A DNA stretch of 64,000 bases. It comes from Clavibacter sp. VKM Ac-2873. Lineage in GTDB: Bacteria > Actinomycetota > Actinomycetes > Actinomycetales > Microbacteriaceae. Shown piece after piece: positions 8,106 through 16,880 of the stretch. The position numbers were made by a program, and so were the translations under genes. The stretch is from the NCBI RefSeq assembly GCF_015351075.1, contig NZ_JADKRS010000001.1:992001-1056000 (forward strand), read 5' to 3'. The notes beneath the pieces were generated by a model. The model saw only the letters and a list, made by a program, of their open reading frames with translations. It searched no databases and was not told the DNA's origin. Every line of letters starts with the position of its first letter. The stretch's first letter is position 1.

Positions 8106-9028
8106 TCGACCAGGCTCCGTCCCGTGAGGCGGAGGAAGACGTCCTCGAGGCTCGAGCGGCGCACCAGCGTGGTGATCGGCTTCAGGCCCTGCTCGAGGAT
8201 CCGGCTGAGCACGGCCTCGCCGTCGGACGCGTAGACGAGCACGCGGTCGGGCAGCACCTCCACGCGGTCGCCGTACCCGGCGATCTCGCGCGACGCGGAC
8301 TCGTTGCGGTCGGATCCGAAGCGCACCTCGAGCACCTCGCGGCTCGAGTGGTCGCGGATGAGGGACGCCGGCGAGCCCTCCGCCATGATCCGGCCCTCGT
8401 CGACCACGATGATCCGGTCGCAGAGCTGCTCGGCCTCGTCCATGTAGTGCGTGGTGAGCACGAGCGTCGTGCCCTGCTCCTTGAGGCGGAACAGGCGGTC
8501 CCACAGGATGTGGCGGGCCTGCGGGTCGAGGCCCGTGGTCGGCTCGTCGAGCAGCAGGATCCGCGGGTCGCTGATGAGGGCCCGCGCGATGGTGAGGCGC
8601 CGCTTCATGCCGCCGGAGAGGTCGTCGACCTTGGCGCCCGCGCGGTCCGTCAGCTGCGCGAACTCGAGGAGCTCGTCGGCGCGCGCCGCGACCTGCTTCC
8701 GGGGCAGTCCGAAGTAGCGGCCGTAGACGATGAGGTTGTCGCGCGCCTTGAGCTCCAGGTCGAGGTTGTCGGCCTGCGGCACGACGCCCAGCTGCGAGCG
8801 GATCTCCGGCCCGTGCGTGTCGGGGTCGAGCCCGAGGATGTCGAGCGAGCCGCCCGTGCGGGAGGAGACCGCGCCGATCATGCGCATGGTCGTGGACTTG
8901 CCCGCGCCGTTGGGGCCCAGCAGCCCGAAGGACTCGCCGGGCGCGACCTCGAAGGAGAGGCCGTCGACGGCGACGTGGTCGCCGTACTTCTTCACGAGGC
9001 GGTCGGCGGTGATGACGGGGGTGGGCAC
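8102..9028 (-). CDS. ABC transporter ATP-binding protein, DrrA/CcmA type
   Basis: A 308-residue ATPase that powers the two ABC-2 permeases downstream. Motifs are clear: Walker A GPNGAGKST (about residue 40), signature LSGGMKRRL, Walker B ILLLDEPTTGLD, and the H-loop TTHYMDEAEQL. A C-terminal extension of about 80 residues is typical of drug and polysaccharide exporters. The GTG at 9028 gives the canonical short N-terminus; the longer reading frame lacks a plausible start signal. It heads the operon and is divergent from the ABC half-transporter. Confidence 0.93.
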   Translation of the reverse strand: MPTPVITADRLVKKYGDHVAVDGLSFEVAPGESFGLLGPNGAGKSTTMRMIGAVSSRTGGSLDILGLDPDTHGPEIRSQLGVVPQADNLDLELKARDNLIVYGRYFGLPRKQVAARADELLEFAQLTDRAGAKVDDLSGGMKRRLTIARALISDPRILLLDEPTTGLDPQARHILWDRLFRLKEQGTTLVLTTHYMDEAEQLCDRIIVVDEGRIMAEGSPASLIRDHSSREVLEVRFGSDRNESASREIAGYGDRVEVLPDRVLVYASDGEAVLSRILEQGLKPITTLVRRSSLEDVFLRLTGRSLVE

Positions 9029-9232
9029 GAGTCCACAGCCTAGAGATGGCCGGGGGTTTTCTCCACGAGCGGAATCACTCCCGGCGGTCGCGCGGTGGCC
9101 GGCGCGTAGAGTCGCCACGGCGATGCGGCACGCGCGACGCTCCGCTCGTCGGACACCCGAACCCTCGCCGGCCGTCCACCCGGCTGGCCGCGCGCCGCAT
9201 CACGATCGCACCCACCACCCGGGAGAACACGC

Positions 9233-11158
9233 ATGAGCACCGCCCGCCCCGAGACCGCCGCCGCGCCGCGCGCACGCTCCCGCAACCCGTTCGCCCGCCG
9301 CGACTCGGCCGACGACGGACCCCGGGCCCGCTTCTCGGAGCTCCTGCCCTACATCCTCGAGCAGCGCGGCCTGATGGCGTTCGTGGTGGTGCTCAGCATC
9401 CTGGGCGCGGCCGCGAGCCTGGGCCAGCCGCTCCTCGTGCAGCGCGTCGTGGGCGTCGTGCAGGAGGGCGGCCAGCTCGGCGTCCTCGTCTGGGCGCTCG
9501 TCGGCCTCGTCGTCGTGTCCGGCGTGCTCTCCGGCTACCAGCACTACCTGCTGCAGCGCATGGGCGAGGGCATCGTGCTCTCGTCGCGCCGCACTCTCGT
9601 GCGACGGATCCTGCGCCTCCCGATCTCCGAGTTCGACACGCGCCGCACGGGCGACCTCGTCTCGCGCGTCGGCTCCGACACGACGCTCCTGCGCGCCGTC
9701 CTCACGCAGGGCCTCGTCGAGGCGATCGGCGGCGCGGTCACGTTCCTCGGCGCCATCATCGCGATGCTGATCATCGACCCCGTGCTCCTCAGCCTCACCG
9801 TGCTCGTCGTCGCCGTCTCGGTCGTCGCCGTCGTGGGCCTGTCCGGGCGGATCCGCGTCGCGAGCCAGCGCGCCCAGCGCAAGGTCGGCGACCTGGCCGC
9901 GAGCGTCGAGCGGGCCATCGGCGCGATCCGCACCGTCCGCGCGAGCAACGCCACCGACCGCGAGATCCGCACCATCGAGCGGGACGCCGAGGGCGCCTGG
10001 GAGATGGGCATCAAGGTCGCGAAGGCGTCCGCCGTGGTCGTGCCGATCGCCGGGATCGCGCTCCAGGCGTCGTTCCTCGTGGTGGTCGGCGTCGGCGGAT
10101 ACCGCGTCGCGGCCGGGGCCATCACGGTCGGCGACCTCGTGGCCTTCATCCTGTTCCTCTTCCTCATGATCATGCCGCTCGGCCAGGCCTTCGGCGCCGT
10201 GACCGCGGTCAACCAGGCGCTCGGCGCGCTCGGCCGCATCCAGGAGATCGTGAAGCTGCCGGTCGAGACCGACGGCGACGCCGCCCTCGCCGGCCGCCTC
10301 CGCGGCGGCTCGCCCGCAGCGGAGGAGCGCACCGGGGCGCCCGCCGTCGAGCTCGTGGACGTGCGGTTCGCGTACCCGACGACGGCGGACGCGGACGCGG
10401 ACTCCGCCGCACCGTCCGACCCGTCGGCCTCCGCGGCGGACGCGGCGGATGCGGCTCCGGGCGCCGACCGCACGGGCGGCGGCGTCCTCCAGGGCATCAG
10501 CTTCCGGGCCGAGCGCGGCACCCGGATCGCGCTCGTCGGCCCGTCCGGCGCCGGCAAGAGCACGATCCTCGCCCTCATCGAGCGCTTCTACGACCCGACG
10601 TCCGGCGTCGTCCGCGTCGGCGGGCAGGACATCCGCGCGCTCGACCGCGAGGACCTGCGCCGCCAGATCGGCTACGTCGAGCAGGACGCTCCCGTCCTCG
10701 CCGGCACGCTCCGCGAGAACCTGACGCTCACCGCGTTCGACGCCACCGACGAGGACTGCATCCAGGTCCTCCACGCCGTGAACCTCACGGAGGTGCTCGC
10801 GCGCAACGAGCTCGGCCTCGACGCCCCCGTCGGCGAGGACGGCATCATGCTCTCCGGCGGCGAGCGCCAGCGCCTCGCGATCGCGCGCACGCTGCTCTCC
10901 GCTCCCCCGATCCTGCTGCTCGACGAGTCGACCTCCAGCCTCGACGGCCTCAACGAGCAGCTGCTCCGCAAGGCGATCGACGCGGTCGCCGAGCACCGCA
11001 CCCTCATCGTCATCGCCCACCGGCTCTCGACCGTCGTCGACAGCGACCTCATCGTGGTCGTCGAGAAGGGCCGCGTGGTCGGCACCGGCACGCACGCGGA
11101 GCTCGTCGTCTCGACGCCGCTCTACCGCGACCTCGCGAAGCACCAGCTGCTGGTCTAG
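9233..11158 (+). CDS. ABC half-transporter, permease fused to ATPase (multidrug exporter type)
   Basis: A 641-residue exporter with an N-terminal six-helix membrane domain (about residues 30-320) and a C-terminal nucleotide-binding domain. The latter has Walker A GPSGAGKST (about residue 436), signature LSGGERQRLAIARTLLS, Walker B ILLLDESTSSLD, and the switch His in IVIAHRLSTV. It should work as a homodimer, since no partner is encoded nearby. An Ala/Asp-rich insertion of about 30 residues precedes the ATPase core and is probably a flexible linker. ATG 9233 follows GGGAG. The substrate is unknown; the family exports drugs, lipids or peptides. Confidence 0.93.
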   Translation: MSTARPETAAAPRARSRNPFARRDSADDGPRARFSELLPYILEQRGLMAFVVVLSILGAAASLGQPLLVQRVVGVVQEGGQLGVLVWALVGLVVVSGVLSGYQHYLLQRMGEGIVLSSRRTLVRRILRLPISEFDTRRTGDLVSRVGSDTTLLRAVLTQGLVEAIGGAVTFLGAIIAMLIIDPVLLSLTVLVVAVSVVAVVGLSGRIRVASQRAQRKVGDLAASVERAIGAIRTVRASNATDREIRTIERDAEGAWEMGIKVAKASAVVVPIAGIALQASFLVVVGVGGYRVAAGAITVGDLVAFILFLFLMIMPLGQAFGAVTAVNQALGALGRIQEIVKLPVETDGDAALAGRLRGGSPAAEERTGAPAVELVDVRFAYPTTADADADSAAPSDPSASAADAADAAPGADRTGGGVLQGISFRAERGTRIALVGPSGAGKSTILALIERFYDPTSGVVRVGGQDIRALDREDLRRQIGYVEQDAPVLAGTLRENLTLTAFDATDEDCIQVLHAVNLTEVLARNELGLDAPVGEDGIMLSGGERQRLAIARTLLSAPPILLLDESTSSLDGLNEQLLRKAIDAVAEHRTLIVIAHRLSTVVDSDLIVVVEKGRVVGTGTHAELVVSTPLYRDLAKHQLLV

Positions 11159-11164
11159 CGGCGC

Positions 11165-11533
11165 TCAGGCCCGCGGCGTCGGCTCCGCGCGCTCCGGCGC
11201 GCTCAGGTGCATCTCCCGCGCCGCGAGGAACACCGGCAGGGCGACCGCGAACGCCAGGAGCGGGGCGAGCAGCACGTAGATCCAGACCCGGCGCATCCGG
11301 AGCCTGCGCCCCTCGACGACGATGAAGACGACGCTCGCGACCGCGGCGATCAGCAGATCCCACGAGAGCGACGAGACCGCCGGACCGCCGGCGCCGAGGT
11401 CCGCGAGGAAGTCGCGTCCCTCCGTGACCACGCGGACGTTCGCCGCCCACGTGAGCACGAGGGCGGCCGCCGCGAGGACGAGGTAGACGACGGCGAGGCG
11501 CGTGGGGCGCCGTCGTGCGGGACGCGTGCTCAT
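11165..11533 (-). CDS. DUF2834-like small membrane protein (copy 1)
   Basis: A 122-residue protein with three hydrophobic segments, starting MSTRPARRRPTRLAVVYLVL. The pattern of a first helix ending TWAANVRVVTEGRDFLADL, a middle helix before VEGRRLRMR and a third helix before a short charged tail resembles DUF2834 proteins, whose function is unknown. It is a paralogue of the next gene (shared SSL..D(L/V)LIAA(V/I)A and VEGRRL blocks). The stop codon is 6 bp from the convergent ABC exporter. AAGGGG precedes the ATG at 11533. Confidence 0.7.
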   Translation of the reverse strand: MSTRPARRRPTRLAVVYLVLAAAALVLTWAANVRVVTEGRDFLADLGAGGPAVSSLSWDLLIAAVASVVFIVVEGRRLRMRRVWIYVLLAPLLAFAVALPVFLAAREMHLSAPERAEPTPRA

Positions 11534-11613
11534 GGGGACCCCTTCTCGTCGGTGAGGCCAGGCTAGGCGCTGGCACCCGCGCGTCCGGTCCCTACCCGCG
11601 CGTCGCACAGGTC

Positions 11614-11961
11614 TCAGCCGGGCGAGGCCTCCGTGCGCACGCGCATCTCGCGCACGCCGAGGAACAGCGGGAGGGCGAACGCGAGCGCGACGAGCGGGAT
11701 GAGCAGCACGAAGATCCACGCGAACCGGATCCCGAGGCGGCGCCCCTCGACGAGGATGAACACGACGGCCGCGATGGCGGCGATGAGCACGTCGGCCGTG
11801 AGCGAGGACACCGACGGGCCGCTGCCGAACCAGTCGCCGAGGTAGTCGCGCCCGGACGTGATGGCGGTGATGTTGTAGGCCCACGTCACCACGACGCCGG
11901 CCAGCGCCAGCACGAGGTACAGGTAGGCCAGCAGGGTGGGTCGGCGCCAGCGGTAGGTCAT
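11614..11961 (-). CDS. DUF2834-like small membrane protein (copy 2)
   Basis: A 115-residue, three-helix membrane protein, paralogous to the one just downstream. Key shared blocks are YLYLVLALAGVVVTWAYN, TSGRDYLGDWFGSGPSVSSL, and VEGRRLGIRFAWIFVLL. GAGGAG lies 6 bp before the ATG at 11961, favouring this start over the longer frame from 11988. The function is unknown. The pair probably arose by tandem duplication. Confidence 0.75.
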   Translation of the reverse strand: MTYRWRRPTLLAYLYLVLALAGVVVTWAYNITAITSGRDYLGDWFGSGPSVSSLTADVLIAAIAAVVFILVEGRRLGIRFAWIFVLLIPLVALAFALPLFLGVREMRVRTEASPG

Positions 11962-12027
11962 GTCGGTCTCCTCGAGTCGGTCGGACACGACGAGGATAGC
12001 GATGGTGTCGTGTTGCCGGGTCGGGGA

Positions 12028-12828
12028 TCAGGTCAGCGCGTAGAGCGCCACCGCGCTGGCGGCCGCCACGTTCAGCGAGTCGATGCCGTGCGCCATCGGG
12101 ATCCGCACCACCGTGTCCGCCGACCGGATCGCCTCCGCCGAGAGGCCTGGCCCCTCCGACCCGAGCACGATGGCGAGCCGCTCGTGCTCCTCGGCCGGGA
12201 AGTCGCGGATCGACACGGCGCCCGGGGTCAGCGCCAGCGCCGCGACGTGGAAGCCGGCATCGGCGAGGGCGGTCCGCGTCTCGGGCCACTCCCCCGTGCG
12301 CGTCCACGGCACCTGCAGCACCGTGCCCATGCTGACGCGGATGGCCCGGCGGTAGAACGGATCCGTGCAGCGCGGCGTGACGAGCACCGCGTCCGCGCCG
12401 ATCGCGCCGACCGAGCGGAAGATCGCGCCGACGTTCGTGGGATCCACGACGTCCTCGAGCACGACCACGCGCCGCGCGCCCGCCAGCAGCGACGCCACCG
12501 ACGGGAGCGCCGGCCGGTCGAGGGACGCGACCACACCGCGGTGCAGCACGTAGCCGGTGAGCTCCGCGAGCAGCTCGCCCGGCCCCGTGAACACCGGCAC
12601 GTCGCGATCCCCGACGAGCGCCAGCGCCTCGTCGACCGTGCCGCCGAGCGCGAGCACGGACCGCGGCGCGTGCCCGGCCCGGAGCGCCCGCTCGAGCACC
12701 AGCGCCGACTCCGCCAGGTAGATCCCGTGGCCGGCGCCCTCGGCCTTCCGGAGCGCGACGTCGGTGCGGTGGCTGTAGTCGGCGAGCCGCGGATCCGCGA
12801 GGTCGTCGACCGGGACGACGTGCGCCAC
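12028..12828 (-). CDS. TrmH/SpoU-family RNA 2'-O-methyltransferase
   Basis: A 266-residue SPOUT methyltransferase that transfers a methyl group from S-adenosylmethionine to a ribose 2'-OH in tRNA or rRNA. The N-terminal substrate-binding domain (residues 1-100) precedes the knotted catalytic domain with motif 1 VDPTNVGAIFRSVGAIGADAV, motif 2 IVLGSEGPGLS and motif 3 IPMAHGIDSLNVAAASAVALY. All three are intact. The GTG start at 12828 shares its G with the stop codon of the aldehyde dehydrogenase (TAGTG), so the two are translationally coupled. The target nucleotide cannot be inferred. Confidence 0.92.
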   Translation of the reverse strand: MAHVVPVDDLADPRLADYSHRTDVALRKAEGAGHGIYLAESALVLERALRAGHAPRSVLALGGTVDEALALVGDRDVPVFTGPGELLAELTGYVLHRGVVASLDRPALPSVASLLAGARRVVVLEDVVDPTNVGAIFRSVGAIGADAVLVTPRCTDPFYRRAIRVSMGTVLQVPWTRTGEWPETRTALADAGFHVAALALTPGAVSIRDFPAEEHERLAIVLGSEGPGLSAEAIRSADTVVRIPMAHGIDSLNVAAASAVALYALT

Positions 12829-14303
12829 TACGACGCGAACGGGTCGGGCGTGAGCGTGTACTTCGTGTTGAGGTACTCGTGGATGCCCTCGAGCCCGCCC
12901 TCGCGGCCGAGCCCCGACTGCTTCACGCCGCCGAACGGCGCCGCCGCGTTGGAGATGACGCCCATGTTGAGGCCCGTCATGCCCGTCTCGAGCCGCTCGA
13001 TCATCCTCTGGCCGCGGGCGAGGTCGCGGGTGAAGACGTAGGAGACGAGGCCGAACTCGGTGTCGTTGGCGAGGCGCACGGCGTCGTCCTCGTCGTCGAA
13101 GGGCACGATGGCGACGACCGGCCCGAAGATCTCCTCGCGGAGGATGTCGCTGCCCTCGGCGACGCCCGTGATGAGGGTCGGCGGGTAGAAGTGGCCGGCA
13201 CCGTCCTGCGGCTCGCCGCCCGCGCGCACGGTGGCGCCGCGCTCGACGGCGTCGCGCACCAGCCGGTCGGCCTTGTCGACCGCGCGGCCGTCGATGAGCG
13301 GCCCGACCGTGACGCCCTCCTCGGTGCCGCGCCCGATCCGCATCGCGTCGATGCGCTCCTGCAGCCGGTCGGCGAATTCATCCGCGATGGACGCCTCGAC
13401 GATGAAGCGGTTCGCCGCCGTGCACGCCTGCCCGACGTTGCGGAACTTCGCCGCCATCGCGCCGTCGACGGCCCTGTCGATGTCGGCGTCCGCGAACACC
13501 ACGAACGGCGCGTTGCCGCCGAGCTCGAGCGAGACGCGCAGCACGTTCTGCGCGGCCTGGGCGCCCAGCTGCCGGCCGACGGGGGTGGATCCGGTGAAGC
13601 TCAGCTTGCGCAGCCGCGGGTCGGCGATGAGCGGCCCGGTGACGTCGCCGGCGGCCGTGGTGGGGATCACGTTGAGGACGCCGGCGGGGAGACCCGCCTC
13701 GGCCAGCAGCTCGGCGAAGCGGAGCGTGGTGAGCGGCGTGAGGTCGGCCGGCTTGATGACCACGGTGCAGCCCGCGGCGAGCGCCGGCGCGATCTTGCGG
13801 GTGGCCATCGCCAGCGGGAAGTTCCACGGGGTGATGAGGAGCACGGGCCCGACCGGGTGCTGCGACACGATCATGCGGCCGGTGCCCTCGGGGTTCGTCC
13901 CGTAGCGGCCCGTGATGCGCACGGCCTCCTCGGAGAACCACCGGAGGAACTCGCCTCCGTAGGTGACCTCGCCGAGCGACTCGGCGAGGGGCTTGCCCAT
14001 CTCGAGCGTCATGAGGAGCGCGAACTCGTCCTTGCGCTCCTGGAGCAGGTCGAAGGCGCGGCGCAGGATCTCGCCCCGGGCACGTGGCGCGGTCGCCGCC
14101 CACGCCGCCTGCGCGTCCACCGCCGCATCGAGGGCGCGCACGCCGTCCGCGGGGCTCGCGTCGGCCACGCGCGCGAGGACGGCGTCGGTGGCCGGGTCCC
14201 GGACCTCGAACGTCGCCCCGCCCTCGGCGTCGACCCGCTCGCCGCCGATGAGCAGGCTGGTGGGCGTGCCCGACAGGAGGTCGGTCTCGGTGGATGCGCT
14301 CAT
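12828..14303 (-). CDS. NAD(P)-dependent succinate-semialdehyde dehydrogenase-type aldehyde dehydrogenase
   Basis: A 491-residue aldehyde dehydrogenase that oxidises an aldehyde to its acid in the cytoplasm, most like succinate-semialdehyde dehydrogenases (GabD), which feed GABA-derived carbon into the TCA cycle. Features are TPWNFPLAM (coenzyme site), FTGSTPVGRQL, the general base Glu in LELGGNAPF, the catalytic Cys in GQACTAANR, and EEIFGPVVAI near the C-terminus. The length is normal. The exact substrate is inferred only from overall motif similarity. It is the first gene of a two-gene unit with the RNA methyltransferase. Confidence 0.88.
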   Translation of the reverse strand: MSASTETDLLSGTPTSLLIGGERVDAEGGATFEVRDPATDAVLARVADASPADGVRALDAAVDAQAAWAATAPRARGEILRRAFDLLQERKDEFALLMTLEMGKPLAESLGEVTYGGEFLRWFSEEAVRITGRYGTNPEGTGRMIVSQHPVGPVLLITPWNFPLAMATRKIAPALAAGCTVVIKPADLTPLTTLRFAELLAEAGLPAGVLNVIPTTAAGDVTGPLIADPRLRKLSFTGSTPVGRQLGAQAAQNVLRVSLELGGNAPFVVFADADIDRAVDGAMAAKFRNVGQACTAANRFIVEASIADEFADRLQERIDAMRIGRGTEEGVTVGPLIDGRAVDKADRLVRDAVERGATVRAGGEPQDGAGHFYPPTLITGVAEGSDILREEIFGPVVAIVPFDDEDDAVRLANDTEFGLVSYVFTRDLARGQRMIERLETGMTGLNMGVISNAAAPFGGVKQSGLGREGGLEGIHEYLNTKYTLTPDPFAS

Positions 14304-14322
14304 GGTGTCCTCGCTTCTTCCG

Positions 14323-14366
14323 TGCGGTGCGGTGCGGTGCGGTGGTGATGCTCGTGCTCGTGCTCG
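14323..14366. repeat. Two adjacent microrepeats upstream of aldehyde dehydrogenase
   Basis: The pentamer TGCGG occurs four times in tandem from 14323, followed by three copies of TGCTCG from 14349. Both sit between the aldehyde dehydrogenase start and the nicotinamidase stop. Pentamer and hexamer arrays can vary by slippage and may alter promoter spacing. Confidence 0.55.
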
Positions 14367-14371
14367 TACGC

Positions 14372-14397
14372 CGGCCGGCCGGGGGCCCGGCCGGCCG
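14372..14397. terminator. Strong GC hairpin after pncA
   Basis: An 11-bp perfect stem built of alternating CCGG units (14372-14382 paired with 14387-14397) with a four-base loop lies 5 bp beyond the pncA stop codon. There is no T-run, so it is an actinobacterial-type (I-shaped) terminator candidate. Confidence 0.5.
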
Positions 14398-14401
14398 ATC
14401 G

Positions 14402-14992
14402 TCAGTCGGCGGGCCCGTCGACGATCTCGGCCCCGGCGTCGCGCAGGCGGTCGAGCGCGGCGGAGCTGGTGGCGGGCGCCACGCCCGCGACGAGGTCGGC
14501 GAGGATCCGGACGCGCTTGCCCTGGTGGACCGCGTCGAGGGCCGAGGCGAGCACGCAGTAGTCGGTCGCGAGGCCGACGACGTCGATGTCGGTGATCTCG
14601 TGCAGCGCCAGCAGGTCGGCCAGCGGCACGCCGTCCTCCGTGGTGCCCTCGAAGATCGAGTAGGCGGGCGCGCCCTGGCCCTTGCGGAGGTGGAAGTCGA
14701 CGGCGGTGACGTCGAGGTCGGGGTGGTACTCCGCGCCCGACGTGCCCTGCACGCAGTGCGCGGGCCAGGTGGTCGAGTAGTCCGGGACGGTGCCGGCCGC
14801 GGCGAAGTGCCCGCCGTTGTCGCCCGTCGCCTCGTGCCAGTCGCGGGACGCGAGCACGTGGTCGTAGCGGTAGGGCTCCGCGGCGAGGAGCCGGGTGATC
14901 CCGCGGGCGACGTCGCCGCCGCCCTCGACGCCGAGCGCGCCGCCCTCCGTGAAGTCGTTCTGCACGTCGATGATGAACAGGGCCCGTCTCAT
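14402..14992 (-). CDS. pncA: Nicotinamidase / isochorismatase-fold hydrolase
   Basis: A 196-residue cytoplasmic hydrolase that deamidates nicotinamide to nicotinate for NAD salvage. The catalytic triad is visible: Asp9 in ALFIIDVQNDF, Lys in FHLRKGQG, and the nucleophilic Cys in GLATDYCVLASA. The metal-binding Asp and His lie in SRDWHE, with a further His in PAHCVQGT. Spacing and length match PncA. It stands alone between dacB and the dehydrogenase, with a hairpin terminator after it. Confidence 0.9.
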   Translation of the reverse strand: MRRALFIIDVQNDFTEGGALGVEGGGDVARGITRLLAAEPYRYDHVLASRDWHEATGDNGGHFAAAGTVPDYSTTWPAHCVQGTSGAEYHPDLDVTAVDFHLRKGQGAPAYSIFEGTTEDGVPLADLLALHEITDIDVVGLATDYCVLASALDAVHQGKRVRILADLVAGVAPATSSAALDRLRDAGAEIVDGPAD

Positions 14993-15056
14993 GCGCCGCT
15001 CCTTCCCCGGGCCGGGCCCGGTGCCGTGTTTCCGCCGCCCGGGGCCGGGCTGCGCG

Positions 15057-16544
15057 TCACTCGTCCCCCAGGTCCGCCCCGCAGCGGTACGTGCCCGCCG
15101 CCAGCGCGTCGAGGGCGACCTTCGCGTCGCCGGTGACGTTCCCGATGGCGTAGAAGGCGAAGGTCAGCTTCGTGCCGTCGGCCGCGTCGACGATGCCGGC
15201 GAGCGTGTAGCCGGTGTCGATCCAGCCGGTCTTGGCCAGGACGTGCCCGCGGGCCACGGCGCTGTCACCGGTGAAGCGGCTCGAGAGCGTGCCGGTGCGG
15301 CCCGCGACCGGGAGCCCGTCGTGCAGGTACCCCAGCGACTGCTTCCGCTGGTCGACCTGGATCATCAGCTGCGCGAGCAGCGACGGCGGGACGCGGTCGT
15401 CCGGGCTGAGGCCCTGGCCGTCGACGATGGTGAGCGTGGACGTGTCGAGCCCGTACGCCTGCAGGGCCTTCGGGATCCCCGCCGCGAGCGACTGCTGCGT
15501 GTTCCCCGCGCCGACCTGGATGCTCACGAGCCGCGCGAGCGACTCCGCGAGCACGTTGTCGGAGTTGATGAGCGCGGTCTGGATGAGCGACGACACGGGT
15601 TGCGACTCGACCTTGCCCAGCACCGCGGCACCGGCCGGTGCGGTCCCCTGCGTGACGTCGGCCGAGCCGCCGAGCATGGAGCGGAAGGTGCTGCCGACGC
15701 GCGCCAGCGGATCCTCGCTGCGCGCCGAGACGACGGCGGCGGGATCCGCGCGGTCGGCGTCGAGCTGCAGCGGCGTCATGAAGCTGGAGTACCCGGCCTT
15801 CCGCTCGGAGGCGGCCCACGACGGGATCCACGTGTCACCCGAGAACAGGGAGGTGTCGAGCACGATGCGGGTGATGGGCGTGCCCGCGGTGGCGGGATCC
15901 GCGGCCCAGGCCGTGCGCACCTGCTGGGCGAGGTCGCTGAGGCGCGGCGCACCCGGGTAGACGGAGCTGCCGGAGGTGAGGCGCGACAGGGTCGGGTCCC
16001 CGCCGCCGACCAGCACCACGGTGCCGGGCTCGGAGCCGCGGACCACCGTCGTGGCGATGCGCCGGTCGGGGCCGAGGGCGGCGAGGGCGGCGGCCGAGGT
16101 GATGACCTTCATGACGCTCGCGGTGCGCTCCGGCGTGCTGCCGTTCCGGTCGAACAGCACGCGGCCCGTCGCGGCGTCGCGCACCTGGCCCTCGAAGGTC
16201 GCGAGGCGCGGATCCTGCGCGAGGGACGAGATGGAGCACGTGCGGAGGTCGCGCGCCGCGGCCTGGTCGGCGGGCGCGGGACGCGGCGGCGCCTGCGTGG
16301 GCGTCGGGCTCGGGGTGGGCGACGGGTCGGCGGCGACGGCGGCGACGCTCGCGGATGCGCTGCCGGCGCGACCGGTCAGCGCGCCCGCGCCGACCGCGCC
16401 GGCGGCGAGCAGGGCGACCACCGCGACGGCGGCCGTCAGGGAGCGGGTGCGACGGCGGTCACGGGCGCGGACGCGGGACCCGGGGGCATCGGGATCGGTG
16501 CGGTCGGCGCGCGCGCGGTCGGGGCCGTCGGCAGGGGATCGCAT
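15057..16544 (-). CDS. dacB: D-alanyl-D-alanine carboxypeptidase, PBP4/DacB family (peptidase S13)
   Basis: A 495-residue exported penicillin-binding protein that trims or cleaves peptidoglycan cross-links. The N-terminus has an arginine-rich region, one hydrophobic segment (about residues 36-58) and a Pro/Thr/Ser linker (residues about 72-95). The catalytic motifs are SVMK (nucleophile Ser143, Lys146), SDN in ALINSDNVLAES, and KTG in HVLAKTGWIDTG. The domain inserted between the first two motifs is present, as in S13 enzymes. It probably acts at the outer face of the membrane, anchored by its single helix. It is monocistronic. Confidence 0.92.
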   Translation of the reverse strand: MRSPADGPDRARADRTDPDAPGSRVRARDRRRTRSLTAAVAVVALLAAGAVGAGALTGRAGSASASVAAVAADPSPTPSPTPTQAPPRPAPADQAAARDLRTCSISSLAQDPRLATFEGQVRDAATGRVLFDRNGSTPERTASVMKVITSAAALAALGPDRRIATTVVRGSEPGTVVLVGGGDPTLSRLTSGSSVYPGAPRLSDLAQQVRTAWAADPATAGTPITRIVLDTSLFSGDTWIPSWAASERKAGYSSFMTPLQLDADRADPAAVVSARSEDPLARVGSTFRSMLGGSADVTQGTAPAGAAVLGKVESQPVSSLIQTALINSDNVLAESLARLVSIQVGAGNTQQSLAAGIPKALQAYGLDTSTLTIVDGQGLSPDDRVPPSLLAQLMIQVDQRKQSLGYLHDGLPVAGRTGTLSSRFTGDSAVARGHVLAKTGWIDTGYTLAGIVDAADGTKLTFAFYAIGNVTGDAKVALDALAAGTYRCGADLGDE

Positions 16545-16688
16545 GGGGCCATGTTAGACGCCGCGCCCGCGGGCTCGCCCGGCAGGCGGCGCACGGCGGA
16601 CGCGACCGACGGTCGCGCCCTGTGGAGGGAGATCCCCGCCGGATGCCGGCTCTCGAGCGGAGAGCGCGACGGCGAGGGGAGGTGGTGG

Positions 16689-16764
16689 TGGAGCCGCCTG
16701 TCAGAATCGAACTGACGACCTTCTCATTACGAGTGAGATGCTCTACCGACTGAGCTAAGGCGGC
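16689..16764 (-). tRNA. tRNA-Thr (anticodon CGT)
   Basis: A 76-nt cloverleaf on the minus strand starts GCCGCCT at 16764 and ends with an encoded CCA at 16689-16691. The acceptor stem GCCGCCT/AGGCGGC is perfect. The anticodon stem TCTCA/TGAGA encloses the loop CTCGTAA, giving anticodon CGT (Thr, codon ACG). The T-arm contains GTTCGATTC. A small 6-bp hairpin at 16649-16665 may serve as terminator. Confidence 0.95.
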
Positions 16765-16880
16765 CCGGCCCGGACTCAGCGAGTACCGGGCACGAGTAGA
16801 GAGCATACCGGATGCCGGAGGCTGCTCCCGCACGCGGGCCCCGCTCGGACCGCGACGGATGCCGTCGGTCCGCGCCCGGA

